From assembly GCA_027487515.1 (NCBI GenBank), contig JAIYDL010000019.1, positions 186,001 to 250,000 on the forward strand: a stretch of DNA of 64,000 nt, in the 5' to 3' direction. The notes beneath the pieces were generated by a model, which worked only from the letters and a program-made list of their open reading frames with translations, had not been told where the DNA came from and ran no database searches. Origin of the DNA: Pseudomonadota bacterium (GTDB lineage: Bacteria > Bdellovibrionota > Bacteriovoracia > Bacteriovoracales > Bacteriovoracaceae). The position numbers and the translations under genes were made by a program. Within the stretch, counting starts at the first letter, position 1. Each line of letters starts with the position of its first letter. Shown piece by piece: positions 1 to 8,492 of the stretch.

Positions 1-515
1 TGGCGTATGATCCGGTGACGGTGGAGTTCGGCCCCAGCATGAAGACCCCGGAGTATCTAGCGGTCAATCCGATGGGGAAAGTTCCCGCCCTTACCCTGGG
101 CGAGACCGTCGTTACTGAAACCGCGGCGATCTGCGCTTATCTCGCGGACCTCTATCCGGAGAAGAACCTTGCTCCTCAGGTCACAGATCCTCGGCGCGGC
201 ACCTACCTGCGGTGGATGTTCTTTGCCGCGGGCCCCTTAGATTCGTGTATTTCTTTCGAAAAGATCGGGGTCCCCCTTGAAAGAGCGCAGCGAGGATTCC
301 TCGGGTTTGGTTCGAAAGAACTCGTCCTGAATAGCATTGAGACGGCACTCGCAAAACACAGTCACATCGCAGGGGAGGACTTCACTGCGGCCGATGTTTG
401 TATCAGCTCGCAGTTGCTTTTTGCCATCGACATGGGATTATTCTCCCAGCGCCCTGTCCTCGCTCGCTACCTTGAGCGGTTGTCCGAGAGACCAGCATTC
501 AAGCGCGTTTTTTGA
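1..515 (+). CDS. Glutathione S-transferase family protein, 5'-truncated by window edge
   Basis: Frame is open to base 3 (AYDPVTVEFGPS...); NPMGKVPAL...TETAAICAYLADLYP is a GST N-domain signature. Confidence 0.85.
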   Translation, partial: AYDPVTVEFGPSMKTPEYLAVNPMGKVPALTLGETVVTETAAICAYLADLYPEKNLAPQVTDPRRGTYLRWMFFAAGPLDSCISFEKIGVPLERAQRGFLGFGSKELVLNSIETALAKHSHIAGEDFTAADVCISSQLLFAIDMGLFSQRPVLARYLERLSERPAFKRVF

Positions 516-559
516 GCTCGAGACATGCTCAGTGCTTCTCCTCACCGGGGTCTTGCGTC

Positions 560-754
560 TCATGCCGAGCGTTTTTCCTCGGCTTCGTTTTCAAGCACTT
601 CGTGCAAGGCTTCCCGGAAAAACTCTTCAACGGCCTGATCGTAGCCGCGGCGGAAGGCCTCGGCTTCTCGAAGGATGGGGTCTGAGATCTTGAGGGACTT
701 TTCCTTGCGGTCGAGGAGCTCGTATTTGATGCGGAAGAGTTTTTCTAAGGTCAT
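560..754 (-). CDS. Small hypothetical protein, 64 aa
   Basis: ORF MTLEKLFRIKYELLDRKEKSLKISDP..., AGAAG-like SD just upstream, placed between two clear genes. Confidence 0.5.
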   Translation of the reverse strand: MTLEKLFRIKYELLDRKEKSLKISDPILREAEAFRRGYDQAVEEFFREALHEVLENEAEEKRSA

Positions 755-832
755 TCTTCTCTATCGTCAGTTTCCCCTTTGGACATGAGAAGCGGGGCCG
801 ACTAAAATGGTCACATTCCTTAGGAGGTTTCC

Positions 833-1597
833 ATGAAGTACTTATTGATGATCCTTTTTCTTCCCGCTCTCTTACAGGCAAAAGTCGTGACGGAAATGGT
901 TGCCTACGAACAAGACGGAGTGAAGCTCGAGGGCCAGCTCGCCTATGACGATGCCGTCAAGGCCCCGCGACCTGGAGTCGTGGTCTTCTCTGAATGGATG
1001 GGGATCAGTCCCTTCTCGAAAGGGAAGGCCCGAGAGCTGGCCGAGCTCGGGTACGTGACCTTTGCTGCCGATTTTTACGGAGTGGGGAACAATCCCAAAG
1101 ACGTGAAGTCAGCGATGGAGATCTCGTCGAAGTTTAAACAGAACCGGCCCCTCATGCGGCAGCGTGCACTCGCAGCTCTGGGAGTTCTTCAGCGCAGTCC
1201 GCGCGTGGATCAATCCCAATTGGCCGCCATCGGATTCTGCTTCGGTGGCACTGTGTCCCTCGAGCTCGCCCGCGGGTCCGCTCCCCTTAAAGGTGTGGTG
1301 AGTTTTCACGGAGGACTCGAGGCGCCGCTCAAAGCGCCGGGGCAGATTAACGCCAAAATCCTCGTTCTCCATGGTGGGGATGATCCCTATGTTCCAGATG
1401 AGATGGTTCGGCAGTTCCAGGAGGAAATGCGGACGGCCAAGGCCGACTGGCAACTGGTGGCCTACGGCAACACCGTCCATTCGTTCACCGTTCCCGACGC
1501 CGGAAGTGACCCCACAAAAGGGGTGGCGTACAATGAAGTCTCGGCCAAGCGTGCCTGGGCTCAGATGAAAACGTTCTTAAAAAGCGTGATCGAGTAG
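833..1597 (+). CDS. Dienelactone hydrolase family protein with signal peptide
   Basis: IGFCFGGTVSLELA nucleophile motif, LVLHGGDDPYVP, VHSFTVP; N-terminal MKYLLMILFLPALLQA. Confidence 0.85.
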   Translation: MKYLLMILFLPALLQAKVVTEMVAYEQDGVKLEGQLAYDDAVKAPRPGVVVFSEWMGISPFSKGKARELAELGYVTFAADFYGVGNNPKDVKSAMEISSKFKQNRPLMRQRALAALGVLQRSPRVDQSQLAAIGFCFGGTVSLELARGSAPLKGVVSFHGGLEAPLKAPGQINAKILVLHGGDDPYVPDEMVRQFQEEMRTAKADWQLVAYGNTVHSFTVPDAGSDPTKGVAYNEVSAKRAWAQMKTFLKSVIE

Positions 1598-1600
1598 AAT

Positions 1601-1627
1601 GGGGGGCCTCGCGGGGCCCCTCATTTC
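1601..1627. terminator. Hairpin between convergent genes
   Basis: GGGGCC (1603-1608) pairs with GGCCCC (1615-1620), between stops at 1597 and 1628. Confidence 0.55.
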
Positions 1628-2197
1628 TTAGAGCACGGTCTTGAGAATTTCTTTGGAAGCGGCTTCGACATCTTTGTGAAGGGAGTTTCCATGAGAGTCC
1701 ATGGTCACAACCACCGGAAAGTCTTCCACCGTCAGCTCCCAGATGGCCTCCGGGAGACCGAACTCTTCCAGGAAAAGCCCGTCGACGGACTTGATCTTCT
1801 CGGCCAGCACTTGGGCAGCTCCGCCGACGGCGTGAAGATAGACGCATCCGTACTCCCGGCATGCATCGAGGGTCTTCTGTCCCATGCCACCTTTACCAAT
1901 GACGCCGACGATTCCGTGATCGCGGATGACTTCCCACTGGTACGGCTCTTCTCGGATCGAGGTCGTGGGACCCGCGGCCGTGACTGTCCATTGGCCCGTC
2001 TTCTTATCTTTCATGGTGACAGGGCCACAGTGGTAGATGATCTGATTCTTGAGATTCACGGGGCACTTGTTTCCCTCGTGAAGGTACTTATGGACCGCAT
2101 CTCGGCCAGTGAAGAGTTTGCCCGAGATGAGCACCATGTCTCCGACCTTGAGTTCACGAACGGCTTCGGGAGAGAAGGGATAGGTTAAGCGTTTCAT
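1628..2197 (-). CDS. Fumarate hydratase class I, beta/C-terminal subunit
   Basis: GDMVLISGKLFTGRDAVHKYL, PTTSIREEPY, GVIGKGGMGQKTLDACREYGCVYLHAVGGAA. Confidence 0.9.
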   Translation of the reverse strand: MKRLTYPFSPEAVRELKVGDMVLISGKLFTGRDAVHKYLHEGNKCPVNLKNQIIYHCGPVTMKDKKTGQWTVTAAGPTTSIREEPYQWEVIRDHGIVGVIGKGGMGQKTLDACREYGCVYLHAVGGAAQVLAEKIKSVDGLFLEEFGLPEAIWELTVEDFPVVVTMDSHGNSLHKDVEAASKEILKTVL

Positions 2198-2206
2198 GTC
2201 ATGTTC

Positions 2207-3235
2207 CTAGTAGAGCCATTTTTTAATGGTGTTTTTCTTCGCGTCGAGAACGACCCCTTGCCGGCGGAAGGCCCAGCACATGTAGGAGATAGAGACAAAG
2301 AACGAGGCCGGGACGCGGTTGGCGTGAGTGAGTTTACAAGAGATCAGCGTCGTCTTGCCACCGAAGCCCATGGGGCCAATGCCGAGCTTGTTGCAAGTCT
2401 CCACGATCTCGGTCTCAAGCTTCGCAAGTTCGGGTAGGGGATTGGTGTCGTCGAGTTTGCGCAGGAGCTGTTTCTTAGCCGCGTAAGCCGAATCCGCCCG
2501 GTCCCCCCCAACGCAGACGCCGAGAGCTCCTGGCCCGCAGCCCTTGCCCTGGGCCTTGTGGACCGCATCGATCACGACCTTCCGAACCCCTTCAAGGTCC
2601 CGGCCAGCGCCTAAAGTCGTGTCTGGTAAGGAGTACTGAGCGGACACGTTCTCGCAGCCGCCACCCTTGAGGACGAGTTTAACTTCGACGTCTTTTTTCG
2701 TTGTCTCATAGAAGTGAATCGAGGGGTGACCTTCGCCGAGGTTCGTTCCTGCGTTCTCACCGGTTAATGAGTTCACGGAATTCTGTCGGAGGTAGCCTTT
2801 CTGAGTCGCCTTCACGACGGCCTTCTTGATCAGTTCCTTGAACTGGTTCTGGAAGAAGCCCGGAGGGTGGTAGACGAAGAAAATAACTGTCCCCGTATCC
2901 TGACAGAGCGGCTGGGACTTGAACTTCGCGAGATCCATGTTGTCTTTGATGATGTTCATGGCGTAGGACGCCGTCGTGTTCTGCTCCTCTTGGGAGCGCG
3001 CGCGCAGGAGCGTCTTCGCGACGTCATCTGGGATGACGGTGGAGGTGATCCGGATGAGTTCGAGGAGAGAGTCGACAGTCTGTGCCGAAGCGCCGAGAGC
3101 TGAGGAACCTTTCTTGCTCGGTTTCTTTGCCGCAGTTCGCTTTGAACTAACGACGGCCTTCTTCGTGGTTGGTTTCACAGCTTGGGTCCGGGAGCGAGAG
3201 GCTTTTTTGCCCTTCGCCGTCACTTTTTTAGTCAT
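2207..3235 (-). CDS. Fumarate hydratase class I, alpha/N-terminal subunit with Lys-rich N-terminal extension
   Basis: CQDTGTVIFFV, GGGCENVSAQYSLPD, GIGPMGFGGKTT catalytic-domain motifs; AGGAGA SD before ATG at 3235. Confidence 0.9.
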   Translation of the reverse strand: MTKKVTAKGKKASRSRTQAVKPTTKKAVVSSKRTAAKKPSKKGSSALGASAQTVDSLLELIRITSTVIPDDVAKTLLRARSQEEQNTTASYAMNIIKDNMDLAKFKSQPLCQDTGTVIFFVYHPPGFFQNQFKELIKKAVVKATQKGYLRQNSVNSLTGENAGTNLGEGHPSIHFYETTKKDVEVKLVLKGGGCENVSAQYSLPDTTLGAGRDLEGVRKVVIDAVHKAQGKGCGPGALGVCVGGDRADSAYAAKKQLLRKLDDTNPLPELAKLETEIVETCNKLGIGPMGFGGKTTLISCKLTHANRVPASFFVSISYMCWAFRRQGVVLDAKKNTIKKWLY

Positions 3236-3322
3236 GCCTGTCTCCTGTGTTGTGAAGTTATATTAGTGGGAAGAGGTCTCATTTTCCAGAGTAAATTGGG
3301 TCTTTTTTTGCTACCATTTTCT

Positions 3323-4420
3323 ATGTCTCATGCTCCTCCGACGGTCCCTGTCTCTGAGATCCTTGGCGTCTTTCTGAAGCTCGGTGCCCTGGGCTTCGGA
3401 GGACCTGCGGCCCACATCGCGATGATGCGTGAGGAAGTCGTGGACAAGCGGGGATGGCTTGGAAAGGATGAGTTTTTTGATCTCGTGGGTGCCACGAATC
3501 TCATCCCGGGTCCGAATTCTACCGAACTCGCGATTCACATAGGCCTAAAGCTCGGGGGCAAGCGCGGGCTCCTCGCTGCTGGTGTGGCGTTCATTCTTCC
3601 GGCGTTCCTCTTAGTCCTCGGTCTTGGGATGCTCTACGTGCGGTTCGGGGGCCTACCGGACCTCGCTCCGGTCCTCACGGGGATGCGTCCGGCCATCGTC
3701 GCGGTCGTCTTCCTCGCACTCCTGAAGTTTCGCGAAAGTGCCCTCCGGAATATTCCGGAAGTGCTGGCGGGCGGAGTCGCCCTGGGACTCGTGGGTCTGG
3801 GGGTCAATGAGGTCGCGGTGATCTTCATCGCAGGGGCCCTCTTGTCCGGCCCCGGGAGACTTGCCTTCGCACCGCTGGCCGTGAGCGCTTCGGTTTCCCC
3901 GCTCACGGGTGGATCGATCTTTTACTTCTTCCTGAAAGTGGGATCCGTGCTCTTCGGATCGGGTTACGTGCTTCTGGCGTTTCTGAAAAACGAGCTCGTC
4001 GATGAGCGCGGCTGGCTCACAACTTCCCAGCTCCTCGACGCCATCAGTGTCGGGCAATTCACTCCCGGCCCCGTGTTCACCACCGCCACCTTCATCGGCT
4101 ACCTTCTCCAGGGGAGCACCGGCGCGATCCTCGCGACCCTCGGTATCTTTCTGCCGTCGTTTCTCTTCGTCGCCGCGAGCGCTCCCTTCTTGCCCAGGCT
4201 CCGGTCTTCGCCAGCTCTCTCGCGGTTCTTGGACGGAGTGAATGCCGGCTCCTTCGCGCTGATGAGTTTGGTTACGGTACAGCTCGGGGCCAAGAGTGTG
4301 GTGAGTCTTCCGACCGCAGCGATCTTCGTGGGGGCGGTGGCGGTGCTTACGGTTGGCCGGATCAATTCAGCATGGGTGATCCTGGCCGGTGCCATCGCCG
4401 GTCACCTTCTCCTGGCGTAA
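3323..4420 (+). CDS. chrA: ChrA-family chromate transporter (two-domain)
   Basis: FLKLGALGFGGPAAHIAMM, LIPGPNSTELAIHIG and second half FLKVGSVLFGSGYVLLAFL...QFTPGPVFTTATFIGY. Confidence 0.88.
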   Translation: MSHAPPTVPVSEILGVFLKLGALGFGGPAAHIAMMREEVVDKRGWLGKDEFFDLVGATNLIPGPNSTELAIHIGLKLGGKRGLLAAGVAFILPAFLLVLGLGMLYVRFGGLPDLAPVLTGMRPAIVAVVFLALLKFRESALRNIPEVLAGGVALGLVGLGVNEVAVIFIAGALLSGPGRLAFAPLAVSASVSPLTGGSIFYFFLKVGSVLFGSGYVLLAFLKNELVDERGWLTTSQLLDAISVGQFTPGPVFTTATFIGYLLQGSTGAILATLGIFLPSFLFVAASAPFLPRLRSSPALSRFLDGVNAGSFALMSLVTVQLGAKSVVSLPTAAIFVGAVAVLTVGRINSAWVILAGAIAGHLLLA

Positions 4421-4514
4421 AAAAATCACTCCACCCTTGACGTTCACTGCCGGAGTCTCATCTTGGAGAGTGAGAAGACGATGAAAATCGTTGACCAACC
4501 CCATAGGAGGAAGC

Positions 4515-4973
4515 ATGTACCACCTCGAACTAAAACCCTTTCGCAGAAGCCTCTCACAGACGTGGGAGAAAGACATCGAACGCCTCATCGATCGCACCGC
4601 CGGTGTGGCCCACTTCGTCCCCGCGTGCGAAGTCCGAGAAGAGGAGACGGCCTACGTCATCGGCGTCGACCTCCCCGGAGTGGTTGAGGAGGACCTGACG
4701 ATGGAGGTGAAAGATAATCAACTCCATCTTTCGGGAGAGCGCAAGTCCCAGGCACCGACCGAGAAGGTCCAGGTGCTGCGGTCCGAGGTTCGGCTCGGCA
4801 AATTCGCCCGGGTGTTTACGCTCCCGCAGAACGTCCGTGCCGAAGGCATCGTCGCGAACTTCGAGCACGGAGTCCTCACTCTCGTCCTGCCGAAGGAAGA
4901 AAAAACTCGCCCCATGAAGATCACCCTTTCAGACCGGAAGAACCCAACGGTGGCGCCGGAGCTGAAGAGCTAG
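4515..4973 (+). CDS. Hsp20/alpha-crystallin small heat-shock protein
   Basis: YVIGVDLPGVVEEDLTMEVKDNQLHLSGERK ... GKFARVFTLPQNV...GVLTLVLPKEE; AGGAGG SD upstream of ATG 4515. Confidence 0.92.
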   Translation: MYHLELKPFRRSLSQTWEKDIERLIDRTAGVAHFVPACEVREEETAYVIGVDLPGVVEEDLTMEVKDNQLHLSGERKSQAPTEKVQVLRSEVRLGKFARVFTLPQNVRAEGIVANFEHGVLTLVLPKEEKTRPMKITLSDRKNPTVAPELKS

Positions 4974-5056
4974 CCTTCTCTCCCAGATGACGGAGGGGCC
5001 TCTTACCAGGGGCCCCTTTCTGTGAGACCCTTTGAACCTAACTAAAAGGATTTCAC

Positions 5057-5461
5057 ATGCACCAGATGAAAGTCTCCTACCACGGTGACCTCCGGACCGA
5101 AGCGGTCCACCTCGAATCCAAGAACACCATTCACACCGATGCCCCGAAAGACAACCAGGGAAAGGGAGAAGCCTTCTCACCCACCGACCTCTTGAGCTCT
5201 TCCCTGGCCAGCTGCATGCTCACCATCATGGCGATGAAGGCCCGGGCGTTGGGGCTGGAGTTTCCGGGAGTGACGGTGGAGGTTCAGAAAGTGATGCAGC
5301 CGTCTCCGCGGACGGTAGCGGAGATTGTTCTGCGCTTTGACTGGCAGGGGCTTGATCGTCGGATTTCTCCGGAGGCCCTACTGGCGCTGAAGGAGGCGGG
5401 CCTGAACTGTCCCGTGGCCCTGGCGCTGGCCCCGGCGGTAAAGAAGACTCTTCACTGGTAG
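5057..5461 (+). CDS. OsmC family peroxiredoxin-like protein
   Basis: GEAFSPTDLLSSSLASCMLTIM ... CPVALALAPAVK, both OsmC cysteine motifs. Confidence 0.92.
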   Translation: MHQMKVSYHGDLRTEAVHLESKNTIHTDAPKDNQGKGEAFSPTDLLSSSLASCMLTIMAMKARALGLEFPGVTVEVQKVMQPSPRTVAEIVLRFDWQGLDRRISPEALLALKEAGLNCPVALALAPAVKKTLHW

Positions 5462-6842
5462 GAGCTCCGAGGTCCTCATCCACGTCGGCGGGGGTGATGA
5501 CCGACGGTAGAGCGTCGAGGAGTTTCCTTTGCATCTGCTCCGGTGTCACGGCCGGTGGGAGACCGATGCTAATCTTATCCTCCATTGGGATGAGGCCCGA
5601 AGCCCCGAGACTGATCGCCTGCTCCAAGGGAAGATCTTTGGAGAGGAGAGCGGCCCGGAGTGCGTGGGTGTTGTCGACGATGGCGCCGGACACGAGCCGG
5701 GATTTGAGGTGGTCTTTGATCTCTCCCGTCCCGAGGATGATCCTCCGGATCTGCGCCGGAGTTAACGCCGGATTCGTGTTTTTGATCTGGGCGGCGATGT
5801 TGGCCACATAGGGGGCCGCCATCGAGGTTCCACTGGCCGGAGAAATCACCGTCTTCCCATTTTCGCCGTAGACCGTGGGGATGATCGAGGGAATGGCGAC
5901 GCCGGGGGCCCCGATGTCAACGTGCCGGAGACCGAAGTTAGAGAAGGTCGCGAGGAATTCGCCGTTCATCGCCGCGACCGCGATGGCGTTGTCCACCTTG
6001 ATCCGGGAGGGGTAGTGGTGGAAGCTGTCGTTGTCTAGGCCGGAGTTTCCGGCCGAGAAAATGAAGAGCATGTTGGGATGGCGGCGCATGGTGCGCTCGC
6101 CGCTCTCGTAGAGGTTCCGGAAATACTCGTCCACGATCGCCATCAGCTGGGGCTCCGCGATCTCTCCCCCGGTGAGTTCGCGGTAGCGCTCGCGGAACTT
6201 CGTGACGACGTTCTTAAACGTGATGCCGTAGGAGGCGTTGACGATCTCGATGCGCTTGCCGGCGACGAAGCGGCAGATGCGGGAGAACTTCTCCGAGATC
6301 CGATCCCGGGAGAGTTTGATCTCCTGCCGGAAGCGCTCCTCTGGGGTCTTCCCCTGGGCCTCGGGTGCAGTCTCCGGAAGCCCACCCTCAACCGCCACCA
6401 CCGGGTTCGGAAGGTTCAGCCCTCGGATGGGAAAGATGCTGATGTTTTCGCCTTCTCGGAGCGCGATCCCGGCGACGATGGTGCCGTGGCTGTGTTTTTT
6501 AAACCGCCGGACCTTTTCCATGAAGCTCTTGTCTGCGTTTCGTTTCTTGTACCAGTTAAACTCATCAAGCGAGAGTCCCTGGCGGTGCCCCTTGGCGCGC
6601 AGGTCCCGGTAGCGCAGAACGGCTTCGAGGTCGGAGCGGTCTTGGATGACCGACGTCTTCAGGTGACTGTTGTCGAAGAAGTCGAGGCCATAGAAGTCGA
6701 TCACTTCCTCGTCGGTTTGGCCCTTCAAGAGCTTCGGCGCGAGGTAGTTATGGTCCAGGTCAAAGCCCGTGTCGATGATGGCGATGGTGGCGGAGTGCCC
6801 CGCTGTGGCGAAGAGAAGGGAGAGACACATTAAGCGGATCAT
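5226..6842 (-). CDS. Secreted S8 subtilisin-like serine protease with Pro/Ser-rich C-terminal tail
   Basis: Catalytic Asp IAIIDTGFDLDH, His HSHGTIVAGIA, Ser SPASGTSMAAPYVA; signal peptide MIRLMCLSLLFATAGHSA. Confidence 0.93.
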   Translation of the reverse strand: MIRLMCLSLLFATAGHSATIAIIDTGFDLDHNYLAPKLLKGQTDEEVIDFYGLDFFDNSHLKTSVIQDRSDLEAVLRYRDLRAKGHRQGLSLDEFNWYKKRNADKSFMEKVRRFKKHSHGTIVAGIALREGENISIFPIRGLNLPNPVVAVEGGLPETAPEAQGKTPEERFRQEIKLSRDRISEKFSRICRFVAGKRIEIVNASYGITFKNVVTKFRERYRELTGGEIAEPQLMAIVDEYFRNLYESGERTMRRHPNMLFIFSAGNSGLDNDSFHHYPSRIKVDNAIAVAAMNGEFLATFSNFGLRHVDIGAPGVAIPSIIPTVYGENGKTVISPASGTSMAAPYVANIAAQIKNTNPALTPAQIRRIILGTGEIKDHLKSRLVSGAIVDNTHALRAALLSKDLPLEQAISLGASGLIPMEDKISIGLPPAVTPEQMQRKLLDALPSVITPADVDEDLGAPTSEESSLPPGPAPGPRDSSGPPPSAPVGPPEKSDDQAPASQSAEQSPLPSAETAASLSEPPPSLPETPAPTPGPSSP

Positions 6843-6917
6843 GAGGAAGATTGTAAGCGGAAGGGGACGAGTGGGCGAGGAAAAAAGGGGCCCTCGGTGG
6901 AGGACCCCGAGCGTCGG

Positions 6918-7493
6918 TTACTTCTTAGCCGTCACGTCGATGGCGAGAGTGAACTCGTCGTTGATCGCCTTGTCGCCAAGGCCCTTGAAGAAATTCGTAG
7001 ACCCGTACTTCAGGCCCCACTTCGTACGGTCGAGGGTCATGTTCGTTTTGCCGGTGACTGCGGCGTCCGTCTTCGAGAGACCGGCGACGACGAAGGTCAC
7101 AGGAACTGTCTGACCGAGCATGGTGAGGCTCCCAGAAACTTCTAGGCCCTTGGCCGTTTTCTTCGAGCCACTGATCTTCAGCGTCGAGGTCGGGAATTTC
7201 TCGGTGTTGAAGAAGTCGGCGGATTTCATGTGGCCTACGTACTTGCCGTTGTACTCTTTGTCAGTGATGTCCGTGCTGGTGAGAGAGTTCATGTCCGCGA
7301 CGAACTCTCCGCCGGTGATGAGCTCTCCGGTGAACACGAGGGATCCGCTCTTGAACGAAATGTTTCCGGTGTGTTCGCCGTTCAATTTCTTACCGACGTA
7401 GGTGATCTTACTCGCACCGACATCGACGGTGTAAGTTTGGGCCGCTGCGCTGAACGCGGTGACGGCGAAGAGGGCTGCGATTAAAGTTTTCAC
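6918..7493 (-). CDS. YceI family periplasmic lipid-binding-like protein
   Basis: Signal peptide; YTVDVGASKITYVGKKLNGEHTGNISFKSGSL...TLKISGSKK. Confidence 0.9.
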   Translation of the reverse strand: MKTLIAALFAVTAFSAAAQTYTVDVGASKITYVGKKLNGEHTGNISFKSGSLVFTGELITGGEFVADMNSLTSTDITDKEYNGKYVGHMKSADFFNTEKFPTSTLKISGSKKTAKGLEVSGSLTMLGQTVPVTFVVAGLSKTDAAVTGKTNMTLDRTKWGLKYGSTNFFKGLGDKAINDEFTLAIDVTAKK

Positions 7494-7607
7494 TGAGGAC
7501 TCCTTCGTTGTTGGGGTAACGTTTTTTTTGTGCTTCCATCATGAGTTATATTTTGATAAAAAAAAAGACAGTTTTTTTCATAAACACTATAAATAATTGT
7601 TATACAC

Positions 7608-8492
7608 ATGACTTTCGATCAAGTTCTCGTCTTTCATAAGATTATTGAGACCGGTAGTTTCAAGGCCGCCGCTGCACAGCTGCATCGAACGCAGCCGGCG
7701 ATTAGCCTGGCGGTGAAGAAACTCGAAGAAGAAATAGAAGTCGAGTTGTTTGATCGGAGCGGTTACAGGCCAAGCCTCACCGCACACGGTCGCGCATTTT
7801 TTGAGCGCTCATTTAAAGTCCTCCAAGGGATGGCGGAGCTCGAAGGCCTGGCCCGAAGCTTCCAGCACCGAGAGGAACCTGAGCTCTCGATCGCCGTCGA
7901 TGGGATCTCACCGCTGGCGAGGCTCCTTTCGCTCTTCAAATCCTTCGGCGAACGCTTCCCGAACACGCGGTTGAACCTAGGGTTTGAAATCCTGGGTGAA
8001 GCCGAGCGCCGTGTGGTGACGGGAGAGGCCCAGATTGGCATTACCCATTTCATCTCAGATAGCGATGCCCTCGAGGTTGTGCCGGTGACGTCGGTCACGA
8101 TGATCCCGGTCATGGGCCGTGAGCTCTACCGCTCTCGGAAACTCTGGCGCGAGGCCGATCTGCGGGAGATCGACCAAGTGGTCGTCGGTGATCGCATCGG
8201 CCCTCAGGGGGCGAGCTTCGGGCTTCTCGACGGGGGAAAGAAGTGGCGCATCGGGGATAGCAATTTTAAACGCGAGATCATCCTCGCGGGTCTTGGCTGG
8301 GGCCACCTCACCGAACACAGCATCGAGCGGGAGCTCAAGGAAAAAAAACTCGTGGCCCTGGACTTCGAGAGCATCCGGTCTCGGCGGCTCGTGATCAATC
8401 TCATCCGCTTGAAAAAGCGACCTCCCGGCATCGTCGCCGCTGACCTTTGGCAGGAACTCCTCGGGCTCTCCGGGAAAAGTGAAAAGAAGTGA
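7608..8492 (+). CDS. LysR family transcriptional regulator
   Basis: N-terminal HTH FHKIIETGSFKAAAAQLHRTQPAISLAVKKLEEEIEVELFDR. Confidence 0.93.
   Translation: MTFDQVLVFHKIIETGSFKAAAAQLHRTQPAISLAVKKLEEEIEVELFDRSGYRPSLTAHGRAFFERSFKVLQGMAELEGLARSFQHREEPELSIAVDGISPLARLLSLFKSFGERFPNTRLNLGFEILGEAERRVVTGEAQIGITHFISDSDALEVVPVTSVTMIPVMGRELYRSRKLWREADLREIDQVVVGDRIGPQGASFGLLDGGKKWRIGDSNFKREIILAGLGWGHLTEHSIERELKEKKLVALDFESIRSRRLVINLIRLKKRPPGIVAADLWQELLGLSGKSEKK

Noticed and set aside
6078-6833. 251-aa + strand ORF opposite the S8 protease
   Set aside because: Antisense frame of a strongly supported protease; composition (DDGDGG, LRDDVLK) is typical GC-rich shadow.
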